A DNA stretch of 64,000 bases from Galeopsis tetrahit (Eukaryota; Streptophyta; Magnoliopsida; Lamiales; Lamiaceae), in the NCBI GenBank assembly GCA_963675135.1, contig OY776125.1, positions 24,416,565 through 24,480,564 of the forward strand, in the 5' to 3' direction. The notes beneath the pieces are model-generated. The model was not told the origin of the DNA, searched no databases, and saw nothing but the letters and a program-made list of their open reading frames with translations. Numbering within the stretch: position 1 is the stretch's first letter; every line of letters begins with the position of its first letter. Position numbers and translations under genes: made by a program. This document shows positions 10,197 to 20,319 of the stretch, one piece after another.

Positions 10197-11035
10197 ACTA
10201 CAAAATTTTGCTGAAATAAAGAGGGGGATTAAACCCTTGCTATTTGACGAGAGATTTAAAGAGAGGCACAAATAAAGAGGAAATTAGCGAGGGATGAAAT
10301 CATACTCGCGAATTAGCGAGTCGAAAAAAATGCACTCGCCAATTTACAAGCGCGTTGGCGAGGGTACCAAAATCCCTCGCAAATTGGGGAGGAAAATTAA
10401 TACCCTCGCGAAATGGCGACGGCTGCTTTTGGAAGGTGGCGATGGAATAGGTATATATAGTTATTAGATACGAGGGAATAGGTATAGTTATTAGATATTA
10501 ATTGTTAGTAGTTATTAGATATTAATTGTTAGGTTAATACTCCAATTAATTATCATTATTAGATTAATTAATAGTTAAATATTGTTAATAATATAATTTA
10601 ATTATAAATATAATGTTTTGATAATTTAATTATGTTATTAATTTATGTTAAATATATGTAATTTAATTTATTAAATATAAATATGATGATGTTAGAGTTG
10701 AGAGGATGAGTTGTGCTTGTTCTTCTTGTTCTTCATGTAGAATGTGTGTTACGACTTGATTATAATTTTAATCAAGTTACAAAATTAAATTAAAAAAATA
10801 ATTAATTAATTTTTAAATATTTATCTTTTAATATCAATTTTACTGGTGTATTTATTTTTAAGTTTTGATTATTAATGATACTTAATTGTTATTTTTAATG
10901 TTAAATTTTAATTATATTGAATGTATATATATTCAAATAATTTTTACTAACAATGATTTAATTACAAATTTGAAATATATATATATATTTATGGCGAGGG
11001 TAAATTGGCGAGGGTAAAGGCCCTCTTTAATTCGC

Positions 11036-11066
<31 letters not shown>

Positions 11067-11244
11067 CTATTTATTTGGCGAGTGGGGCTTCACCCTCTTT
11101 AACTGGCGACGGTGCTCTTGCCAATAAATTAGCGAGGAGCACTTTGGCGACAGAGAGTCCCCCTCGCCAATACTGTTGCCATTCCATTTAAAGAGGGTGA
11201 TTCCCTCGCCATTACCCTCTTTAAATGGGTTGTTTTTTGTAGTG
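10197..11244. mobile_element. Non-autonomous CACTA element (1048 bp)
   Basis: The left end is CACTACAAAA (10197-10206) and the right end ttttttgtagtg (to 11244), inverted copies of the CACTA terminus. Both flanks carry ATG (10194-10196 and 11245-11247), the expected 3-bp target duplication. Subterminal regions hold many copies of gcgagggta, ccctcgcc and aaagaggg in both orientations, as in transposase-binding subterminal repeats of this superfamily. The middle is very AT-rich apart from a long G run. No transposase is encoded, so it depends on a relative elsewhere. It interrupts a LINE RT. Confidence 0.9.
11036..11062. repeat. 27-bp poly-G run
   Basis: Twenty-seven consecutive G, immediately after ttcgc in the right subterminal region of the CACTA element. 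The length may be a sequencing or assembly estimate. Confidence 0.9.
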
Positions 11245-11450
11245 ATGCTTCGAGTGCTCCGGGTCCGGATGGTTTTGGGAGCTGCTTTTATCAGAACTGT
11301 TGGGACATTTTGGGGCAGGATGTGACTGCTGCAGTCAGACATTATTCCTCTCCAGATCCTTGCCAATTGGACTAAATTCTTGCTTCATGACGCTTATTCC
11401 CAAAAATTAGGGGGCCCATAAGGTCGCGGATTTCAGACCGATTGTGAACC

Positions 11451-14400
11451 ACATTCAGGGATGCCGACTTCCTTCAGTGTGTCAGTGCTTGGCACACGAA
11501 TGGCTTCCTTGTGGTTAACACAATCCGAAAGAAAGACTCTACGAACATTTATCTTATAAACGTCTACGCCCCATGCCATTTCCGAGAAAAAAGAATACTC
11601 TGGGACACCCTCAGCCTAGTATTACAACAGAATAAGGGAAAGTAGATTTGTCTAGCAGGCGACTTCAATGCGGTCAGGCAACCAAATGAGAGAGTTGGGA
11701 GAGCAGGATGTATCAACAAATTTGAGATGGAAGCTTTCAAGCAGTTCATCAAAGCCGCTAATCTCATTGAGACCCACTCTTTGGCCGAAGCTATACTTGG
11801 CATCGCCTCGACGGATCATGTAAAAGAAAACTAGATCGGGTATTGCTCAATGAAGAATGGATTCTAGCCGACCCTCCTTCACGCCTTATAGGGCTGCCGA
11901 GATCGATCTCGGACCACTGCCCCCTCATTTTAGAAGATCAGCCTTTGAACTGGGGCCCCAAACTTTTTCGCTTCTTTAATGCTTGGTTAAGCCACCCCTC
12001 ATTCAAAGACGATTTTGCGGATCTCTGGGTAAAAGTTCAGATTGAAGGCAGATATAACTACATCATCAAAGAGAAATTCAAATTGACAAAGGCCTTCCTT
12101 AGGGATTGGAGCAAAAGGAATTTCGGAAGCCTGGATCAACAAATTGAAGCAAGCAAGCAAGCAAAAGCTTCTAGTACTTGATATTACAGACGACGCGCTG
12201 GGTTTGGATGACGAAGAAATAGAGAAGCGAAGAAAAATCTGAATGAAATATTCACAGATTGCGGGACAAGGCATAGGCTCCTAAGCCAAAAAATAAAAAA
12301 ATCAGTGGATCAAGGAGGGTGATGCGAATACTAAATTCTTCCTCAAATGCATCAATGCCCGGCGCAAGACAAATTACTTATCAAATCTGTACTTTGATGG
12401 AAACTGGCTCACCTCTGCAGCGGATATCAAGGTTGCAATCTGTGATCACTTCAAAAGGCACTTCCAGGCCTCCCAAGCGTCTCGACCCTCCATTCCCCCC
12501 GACTTCGCGCGCCGCACCATCAGCGCTGTACACAATCTGATACTAAAGCCTTCTCAGCTCCTGAAATTAGGGACGTTGTATGGTGCTGCGAGCCCTCCAA
12601 ATCACCTGGTCTCGACGGCTTCTCCTTTGCTTTTATCAAAGCAAATTGGGAAAATCTGAAGGAAGATTTTCAGAATCTTTTTGATGAATTTCATTCTAAG
12701 GGGAGATTCGTCAAAGGATTTAATCCATCCTTCATAGCATTAATTCCTAAAAAACAAAACCCCACAAGCATTGGCGACTTCAGGCCAATCTCCATGATCA
12801 ACAACTACTACAAGGTTATAGCCAAGGTATTAGCTAGAAGGCTTTCCAAGGTTATTGGGTCAGTGATTTCGGAGTCCCAAACTGGTTTCATTCAGGGAAG
12901 ACATATTTTAGACGGAGAGCTAATTCTTAACGAAATCATAGATGAGGCAAAAAAGAAGAAGGAGGAAAAACTGCTTTTCAAGGCTTTTGATTCGGTTGAC
13001 TCGGACTTCTTGAATAACATGATGTGAAGCATGGGATTCGCACCGCTGTGGTGTAAATGGATTCGTGAATGTGTTACATCGGCCTCTGCTTCTATTCTTG
13101 TTAATGGCAGTCCCTCAACAGAATTCAAACTGGAGCGAGGATTAAGGCAAGGGGATCCACTATCCCCGCTGCTCTTTATCATTGTTGCAGAGGGCCTGAG
13201 CGTGTTGATTAATAGGGCCATTTCCAAATGACTTTATGACGCTGCTACTATTGGACGAAAGTGTATTCCCATCTCACGTCTACAATACGCAGACGACACA
13301 ATCCTGGTGGGTGAAGCGACTACAAAAAATATTTGGGCTCTCAAATGCCTATTGGTGAACTTCGAACAACTATGTGGCTTGAAGATTTATTTTTCCAAGT
13401 GTAGTCTCCTTGGAATTAATATCGACGCGGAGGTAGTACACGAGGCGGCTGCATTCCTTGGATGCCGCGTTGGGGAACTCCCGATGAATTTTCTTGGCAT
13501 CCAAGTTGGAATAAATCACAATAGGGCTGAGGCCTGGAAAGAAGTGTTACATAAAATCAAAAGTAGAATTAATTCTTGGGGGACAGGCAGATTTCCTTCG
13601 TCTCGTTGCCCATTTATTATCTATCCTTTTATCGTATTCCAAAGAAAACCCTGAGTGAAATTGTCAAATTGCAATAAATATTTTTTGTGGGGGAGGGGGG
13701 GTGGTGCGCTCTACAAAAATTCCATGGGTCTCGTGGAATGACGTTTGTAGACCTAAACCATTCGGGGGACTTGGTGTTCGAAATCTAGATTTATTTAACA
13801 TATCTCTTCTTGGCAGGTGGGCGTGGAGAATTCGGACGGAGCCTAACTCATTGTGGGTAAAAATTCTGGATTCAAAATATGATATTTTCTGTACAGGGGA
13901 AAATACATCATTGACGAACAAGAACAAGGCAACGGGCTGGTGGAATACGATCCACGATCTCTTCTTCGGCTGCAATTCCAGTCCCTGGTTCAATCAAAAT
14001 CTAACCAAAACATTGGGCGATGGCAGCAGCACCTCCCTCTAGCACGAGCGCTGGGCGGATGAGCAAAGCTTGAAGGATAGATTTCCTAGGCTATACATGA
14101 TATGCCCTAACAAAGACGCAAAGATAAGCGAGTCCGGTGAATGGGTAGACAACATCTGGAATTGAAATATTCCATGGAGAAGGCCTCTCTTCTCTCGAGA
14201 GGAATCGCTGGCTGTAGAACTTCTTAATGAACTCGCACACATTAATCTACAGCCTGCAGCCACAGATACATGGAGGTGGAACCTTACTTGAGATGACATC
14301 TACAGCGCTAAGTTGGCTTACGGGGGCCAAGGCCTTCAGTCACGAACACAACCCCTACAAGAGGATGCACTATGTTCCATCAAAATGCTATGGAATAAGA

Positions 14401-15043
14401 TGACCCCTTCCAAGTATCCAGGCTTAGCTTGGAAAGTGATTCGGCGACGGATTGCCACTCGAAACGAGCTACGGAAGAGAAATATTCTAAGAAATGGAGA
14501 AAACATGTCATGCGCACTGTGTGGAGCAGCCGAGGAGACCCACCAACATCTGTTCTTCGACTACCGTTTCTCTTGCACCATATGGAGGCTACTTAAATTC
14601 TGGTTCAATTGCAGCATGTCGTTCCAACCTAGATTCGCAACCCACTTCCGTCAATTCTGTGGTATACTCGGACCTAAACGTAAGAGATTCAACTTGGAGT
14701 GCATTTGGAGTCTGACGGTGTGGTATATTTGGGGTGTTCAGAATAAGAAGATTTTTTCGAACAAGGACCCAAAACCGGAGAAGACGTTTGACGAAATCAG
14801 AGCCAAAGCTTGGAGTATCTTCAACCTACATAAAGAATGCCCAACAGCAAGCTCATTTTATGACTGGTGCGCCAACCCAAGGGCTGTCTGCGCCTAAGAT
14901 TTCAATTGCAGACCAATCTGTAGAATAGGAATGGTGCTTCTAATTCTTGTATTTCAACATGTAGCTTGACTATCTCTTTTGAGTACCCCTGGTGCTCAGT
15001 TATCTTAATGAAATCCACATTTTTCCTTTAAAAATAAAATAAA
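11451..15043 (+). mobile_element. LINE B, 5'-truncated non-LTR retrotransposon
   Basis: Plus-strand fragments in order: the APE-type endonuclease from its middle (NVYAP at about 11566, GDFNAV at about 11660, SDHCPL at about 11907); the linker (FFNAWLSHPSF); the reverse transcriptase (SPGLDGFSFAFIK at about 12600, IPKKQNP, DFRPISMINNYYK, SQTGFIQGRHILD, LRQGDPLSPLLF, LQYADDTILVG at about 13285); and a C-terminal zf-RVT knuckle (CALCGAAEETHQHLF at about 14510). The coding region ends near 14897. The 3' end is A-rich (aaaataaaataaaa, 15031-15044). Several stops and frameshifts make it a pseudogene. It is flanked by attgtgaacc (11441-11450) and attgagaacc (15044-15053), a plausible 10-bp target duplication with one mismatch. 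It sits inside LINE A. Confidence 0.8.
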
Positions 15044-15053
15044 ATTGAGAACC

Positions 15054-17097
15054 TAAGAGTTACTTCTCATGTTCTCAGGGCATCCGCCAGGGGGACCCTC
15101 TTTCGCCATTGCTCTTTTGTATAGCAAAAGAGGCTCTTGGGAGATGATTGACTGGGAGATTGATCAAGTCTGTCTACGTCCTATCCGTGATGTTCCTCGC
15201 TATCTGTTCTACGCAGATGATATCATGATCTTTTTTAGGGCCACTGAGGCCAACATTAGGAATCTACATGCTATCCTTTAGGGATATGGGCTTTTGTCTA
15301 GTAAGATTTATAGCCTGCCGAAGTCTAAAGTCTTCTTTGGGAGGGCAGACCCCAAAGAATTCGTCATCGGATGCGTAGGGGGGTTAGTGCATTGTTGAGG
15401 GGTCCCTTCCCTTCACTTACTTAGGTGTCCCGATTTTCCGGGGTTTCCCCAAAATGGCACATTTACAGTCGGTGGCGGATGCGGTCATTGCGAAGTTTAA
15501 TCGTTGGAAGGGTAGCACCATCTCCTTTGCTGAGTGACATTGTTTGATTAACTTTGTTATCACGCCATCCTTGGTTCACTCTATAATGGTCTATAAGTGG
15601 CCCAACTCATTACTTCGTAAGGTTGAATCGATTATGCGTAACTTCTTTTGGAGGGAGATGTTAACCGCAAGAGTGGGGCTTATATGGTTTCATGGCAGTG
15701 GGTTTGTGCCCCCGTGGATGAAGGTGGGATGGGGGTTCGCTCCATCAGGTTGGCGAATGCATCATTTCTCTGCAAGTGATCTGGGATATTCTTCAAAACA
15801 AATCTCAGGATATCTCTCTTTTTCATAGGAGATATTTTAATTTGGAGAACAAGTTGGGTCCATATGGGAGAGTCTCTTCTATCAGACCGGGTATTCACTC
15901 GCATGTTTCGAGACTTAGAGAGATGGGTCGCACTGGCTGATTGGCAGGGTTCGACAACCAATTTTTGGCATGATAAATGGCTGGGGTACATCATTTCTGA
16001 GAAGATTGGCCTTCCGGACAGGTTTGCGGCTACTTTGAAAAGCACGGTTGAATACTTCTTCTTCGAGGATTGATGGCACATTGATGGAGTATTTGGGAGG
16101 ATACTCTATCGGGAGAGCTTTCTTCCTAGGTGGCTTATGATCTGATCAGATCTCCTTTACCACAGCTCAGTTGGGCGTCTTGGATTTGGGCCTCCTTTAT
16201 TCCTATGTGTCGTTCTAACATGATATGGAGGGAGGTTTGGGGTAAGTTTCCCACTTTTGATTGGCTTTTATCTCTTGGGATCCAAGGGCCATTGATTTGT
16301 ATGTTGTGTCGTATGGATTATGCAGCATCTGACTCGGTTATTTGACATAACTATCCACACTGGGATCAGCCTTTTAAATATCTTCTTTTAGGCTACTAGA
16401 GTATAGTTGGGCCCGCAGTCTTTGGAGCTTTGGAGGGCGGGGTTTGTCACTACTGTTTGGGCCATTTGGGCTTTGCGGAATTGGCCATGGGGTGATCTTT
16501 GATGGAGTCTCCCCCTCTGTTAGACGAAGTATGACACGGATCGTGACTGGTATTAGGGAGGCTAATAGTATATCATGGGGTTATGCAGACGGCTCTATTC
16601 GAGTCTTTAAGATTACTAGGTCGCTTGGAGTCTTGGGTAAACATAGACCACCACGGCAAGGCTCGTCAGTGAGGTGGATTCCTCTAGATCCGGCTTGGTA
16701 TAAGGTTAACATTGACGTCAACGCAACATCATCTCCAAGTAGCTTGCATGCAGGGGGTGGTGTTTAGGAACTTTAGAGGGTTCTTAGTTGCGACTATTGC
16801 CCAAGAGGTGGGATGATGTCTTCCTTTTGAGGCGGAGCTTGCGACGACTCTTATTGCGATTTAGTATGCCCATTCCCAGGGTTGTAGGTTTTTATGGATT
16901 GAATCAGACTTAGTTCTGACAGTTAACACATTGATAGGCTCCTCTCCTTGCATACATTGGCATCTGCAGGGTCTTTGGAGTCAGGTCCATCCTCACATAG
17001 TTGACATGAAAATTTGGTTATCTCACACGTTTAGAGAGGCCAATCAGGCGGCGGATGTAGTGGCCAAGACCAGAATCAACTGCATTTGGAGGGGATA
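15054..17097 (+). pseudogene. LINE A, 3' part: RT core plus RNase H domain
   Basis: After LINE B the plus strand resumes with the RT motif GIRQGDPLSPLLF (about 15078-15115, frame-shifted against the local ORF) and FYADDIMIF (about 15208-15235), the catalytic YADD. A thumb and connection region follows (ITPSLVHSIMVYKWP; NFFW). The C-terminus (about 16670-17097) is an RNase H domain with acidic residues in the expected order: KVNIDV, EAELATTL, WIESDLVL, REANQAADVVAK. Many stops and frameshifts are present. Together with 10030-11440 this gives one LINE in correct domain order, missing about 100 residues of RT between DFRPI and RQGDP. That gap may be an earlier deletion, or the two parts may derive from different LINEs. 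Confidence 0.75.
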
Positions 17098-17586
17098 GTA
17101 TAATTGAGAATATTGTAAAAATGCAGTTTATAATTTCTTATTTTATTTTAAGGATGTGAATGTTATTGTGAAATGTTCCAAAATATATATATATATATAT
17201 ATAAATTATTGTGAAACAAAATGAGTCTAGTTAGTGTAATTTTAAAATATTTTGAATGAGATAGTTCAAAAAAAATGAAAATTAGTTCAAACCCACAACC
17301 ACAATATTCACATACTAAACAAAACAAAGAAATCCCTTCCAATTACTCCAATCTCATAATATTTACATATTAAAAAAATCTCCTCCACTTCACCTTCACA
17401 AATGACTTTTTTACTCAGTGTTTCATTTTATTTTTACTATCTGATTTATTAACATATGTTATGTTAAAAAATAATTAATGACTCATAATAACGTAGGTGA
17501 CACGCGTTAAAGATCTAGCTGAATAAACGAACAAATGACTCAATACCAACTCCTTCCCCAACTCTTTCTCTACTTTCTAATCATTG
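17098..17586. other. Flank upstream of UGT B
   Basis: AT-rich DNA with a short (AT)n tract (about 17189-17212). It may contain the former promoter of UGT B; no clear TATA box can be singled out. No gene. Confidence 0.4.
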
Positions 17587-18915
17587 ATGGACTCAGAAAG
17601 AAGCAATTTCTTAATCCTAATGTCCCCATGGCTAGCTCACGGCCATATCTTCCCTTTTCTTGAATTAGCCAAAAGAATCTTGAAATACAGGAACTTCCAC
17701 ATCTACTTGTGCACCACAGCAATCAATTTCACTTCAATAAACCAATTTATCCACCAAAATCTTGTGCAAAACTCCATACAATTGGTACAACTCCACCTAA
17801 AACCAAATCCAAATCTTCCTCCACACTAGCAAACAACTAAAAATCTCCCATCACATCTCAATCTCACCCTTCTTAAAGCCTTCTAGACAGCAAGTTCTAG
17901 CTTCTCAAACATCTGAAACCTAATCTTGTAATACTCAATTTTCAACCATGGGCTGCTACACTCGCTGCATCTCAAGGAATCCCCGCCGTCCATTTCGCCA
18001 CTGTTGGAGCAGCCCACAGGTCATTTGTTCACCATAATTACATCTCTATGAATGATGATTTCCCTTTTCCAGAATTACACCTTCAGGACAACGAAAAGAG
18101 GAGTCTTGATAATCTTATGAAGTTTCTTTTTCAAGAGGTTTTTAATCGAGATAAAGACGTTCTCTTTGTCAATTTTAGATTGTCTTCTCAAGTTGTTTTT
18201 TTAAAGACTAGTAAGGGGCTTGAAGGGAAGTATATAGACTACGTTTCATCTGTAACCAAGAAAAGAATCTTGGCCGTTGGATCACTTGTCACAGATGCTG
18301 ATGAAACAGAGGAAGAGGGTTCAGAGATGTTGCAATGGTTAAGCAAGAAAGAAGGTGTACATATCATTTGGGAGTGAGAATTTCTTGTCCAAACAAGAGA
18401 TAGAGGAAATAGCAAAAGGGGTTGAGCTTTGTGAAGGTATAAACTTCATATGGATCATCAGATTCCCTATCATGGATAATAATCACAATCACTCAAACAA
18501 AGGAGGAAAAGAGCTCAGAAATCTTGCAATGGTTGAGCACCAAAAAACAGAATTCAAGTGTGTATATTTCATTTGGAAGTGAGTATTTCTTGTCAAAAGA
18601 AGAGACAGAGGAGATTGCAAAGGGGCTTGAGCTTTGTGAATGTATAAACTTCATATGGATCATCAGATTCCCTATCATGGATAATAACACAATTAGTGTC
18701 CAAGAATTACTTCCTCAGGGGTTTCTTGACAGGGGAATGGTCGTGTCGGGATGGGCCCCGCAGGCGAACATATTAGGACATCCTAGTACAGGTGCATTCA
18801 TAAGTCACTGTGGATGGAGTTCTTTGAATGAAAGCTTATATTATGGGGTGCCAGTTATTGGAATGCCATTGAAAATTATCATGTTTGTAGATGCTAAAAT
18901 GTTGGTTAACGCTGG
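17587..18915 (+). pseudogene. UGT94-like glycosyltransferase pseudogene B
   Basis: The ATG at 17587 opens a family-1 UGT N-terminus with the PWLAHGHIFPFLELAKR motif carrying the catalytic-type His. It resembles UGT94 enzymes, which add a second sugar to glycosides. Stops begin at 17827 (PPH then TAG) and recur to about 18045. The frame reopens (MNDDFPFPEL to VSSVTKKRILAVGSL) and then meets an internal duplication of about 190 bp: the MLQWLS...FPIMDN segment occurs at about 18330-18480 and 18520-18680. The second copy continues open through a complete PSPG region (WAPQANILGHP, HCGWSSLNE, YYGVPVIGMP). The gene ends abruptly at 18915, where it meets inverted UGT C. In the PSPG box the terminal Asp-Gln pair is replaced by Ile-Met. 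It is not functional. Confidence 0.85.
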
Positions 18916-18951
18916 ACCAGCATGCACCAACATTTTAGCATCTATAAACAT
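18881..18951. repeat. 71-nt inverted repeat at the UGT B/C junction
   Basis: Two 35-nt arms (18881-18915 and 18917-18951) around a central A at 18916 are inverse copies, matching at about 31 of 35 positions. Each arm encodes the same UGT segment (MF-DAKMLV) read towards the centre, so two convergent gene copies are fused at the same codon. Confidence 0.9.
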
Positions 18952-19635
18952 GGTTACAGATGAAACATAGTTTATATACTTGCCTTCAAGAGCCCTGCTG
19001 GTTTTCTGCATAACAAACTTAGATGAGAGTCTATAATTGACAAAGCGAAGATGTTTATCCTGTTCAAAAACATTGGCAAACAAAAAGTCCATGGCTTTAT
19101 CCTGACTTTTCCTCTCTTGGTCATCAAGACACAACTCTGGGAAAGGAAAATGATCATCCCAACAAGTGTAACGATGGTAGTTGGATGCCTCTGATGCAGA
19201 ACCAGTAACACTAAAATAAACAGCAGGAATGTCATGGGATGAAGCGATTCTGGCAGCCCAAGGTTGAAACAGATCAAATATGAGCAAGTTAGGCTTGAGA
19301 GTAGTGATGATGTCTGAGAAGCTTGATTTGGATGTCTGAAAGGCCTTGACAAGTGTGAAGAAGAGATTTGGTGGGAGATTCTTGGTTGTGTGGTAGTGTG
19401 GAGGAAGTTGAGGATGTGCCTCTAACTCTAGTTGCACCAATTCTATGGAATCTTGCAACATGTTTGTGTGAATGAAAGCAGTGATTGAAGTGAAATTGAC
19501 TAGTGTGGTGCACAAGTATATGTGGAACTTCTTTTTGTTGAGGATTAATCTTTTGGCTAATTCAAGAAATGGAAAGATATGGCCATGAGCAAGCCATGGG
19601 AACATAAGAATTCTGAAAGTCATGTTTGAATCCAT
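18917..19635 (-). pseudogene. UGT94-like glycosyltransferase pseudogene C
   Basis: The minus strand from the ATG at 19635 gives a clean N-terminal half of about 230 residues. It has HGHIFPFLELAKRL (His19 as the likely catalytic base), FDLFQPWAARIA, EASNYHRYTCWDDHFPFPEL and ends EGKYINYVSSVT. It then jumps directly to MFIDAKMLV, the segment just after the PSPG box, and runs into the inverted end of UGT B. The UDP-sugar-binding C-terminal domain, including the whole PSPG box, is missing. The upstream break after VSSVT is the same as in UGT A. Of the three copies this has the best-preserved acceptor-binding half. A truncated protein could be made, but not an active GT-B enzyme. Confidence 0.85.
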
Positions 19636-20319
19636 GGAAGAGAGACTTCTTTGAACAAAATAAAATTAAAAGTCGACTTTACAAACATTAAACATGCAAT
19701 TCATGAGAGGTACAAAATAAGTGAGTTGCATTAAAAAAACTGACGTTTGGGAATAATTTTCATATTTTACAGAAATCAAATCTTGGGAAGATCATGTTTA
19801 GTTGATCTGTCACTGTCATGCATCACAGAAGATATGATTATGGGGTTAATTCAACTAACAACTCACTCAACATAATCATAGAATTAACATGTAATACTTG
19901 ACAATTCAAAGAAATATAATGAAAGTTAAATAGAATAATAATTAATTAATATTAATTATTTATATTTAATCCACCCATGAATGTGGATAAAGGTAGGAGC
20001 AGTTATTGGGATAACCTCCTATATATAAGAAAATTCGAAGAGATTTTCTAAAAAACAACGAACAAAGAGAGAATTCAGTTCTTTTCCTTCTCCTAATACA
20101 GAATACAGAAATAAAGAGAGAATTATGTGTTTTGTATAATACGCATAACATAAATACATCTAAAAGGGCACTTAGATCGTGAACATTGTAAGTAATTAGT
20201 GGGATTCACGTGCTGGACTTTCTGATTTGGAGGATCACAGTACGTATGTGGAATTCAATCTGGTTCGAGATATATTCCGTTGCATTACGAATTACAGGTT
20301 GATAATTACCTCATTGTAT
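19636..20319. other. Intergenic stretch, no supported gene
   Basis: AT-rich DNA. A TATA-like ctatatataag at about 20021 followed by gaagag repeats could be a promoter or part of an eroded gypsy LTR, but no TG...CA boundaries can be set. Confidence 0.4.

Larger units (their letters stand above)
10030..11440 (+). pseudogene. LINE A reverse transcriptase, 5' part (split by CACTA)
   Basis: From about 10030 the plus strand encodes the region just before the RT domain of a plant non-LTR retrotransposon, including IPSDDEIRRAVFEMD ending at 10196. A CACTA element (10197-11244) then interrupts it. Directly after, at 11245, comes the RT motif SAPGPDGF, typically followed by FYQxxWDI as here. Further on are an LIPK motif and a DFRPI motif at about 11405-11440 with a stop and frame changes. 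The 3-bp ATG duplication at the CACTA insertion accounts for the interruption: the frame lines up across the element when one ATG is counted once. The endonuclease domain is absent. The 3' part of the same LINE appears to resume at 15054. Confidence 0.75.
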
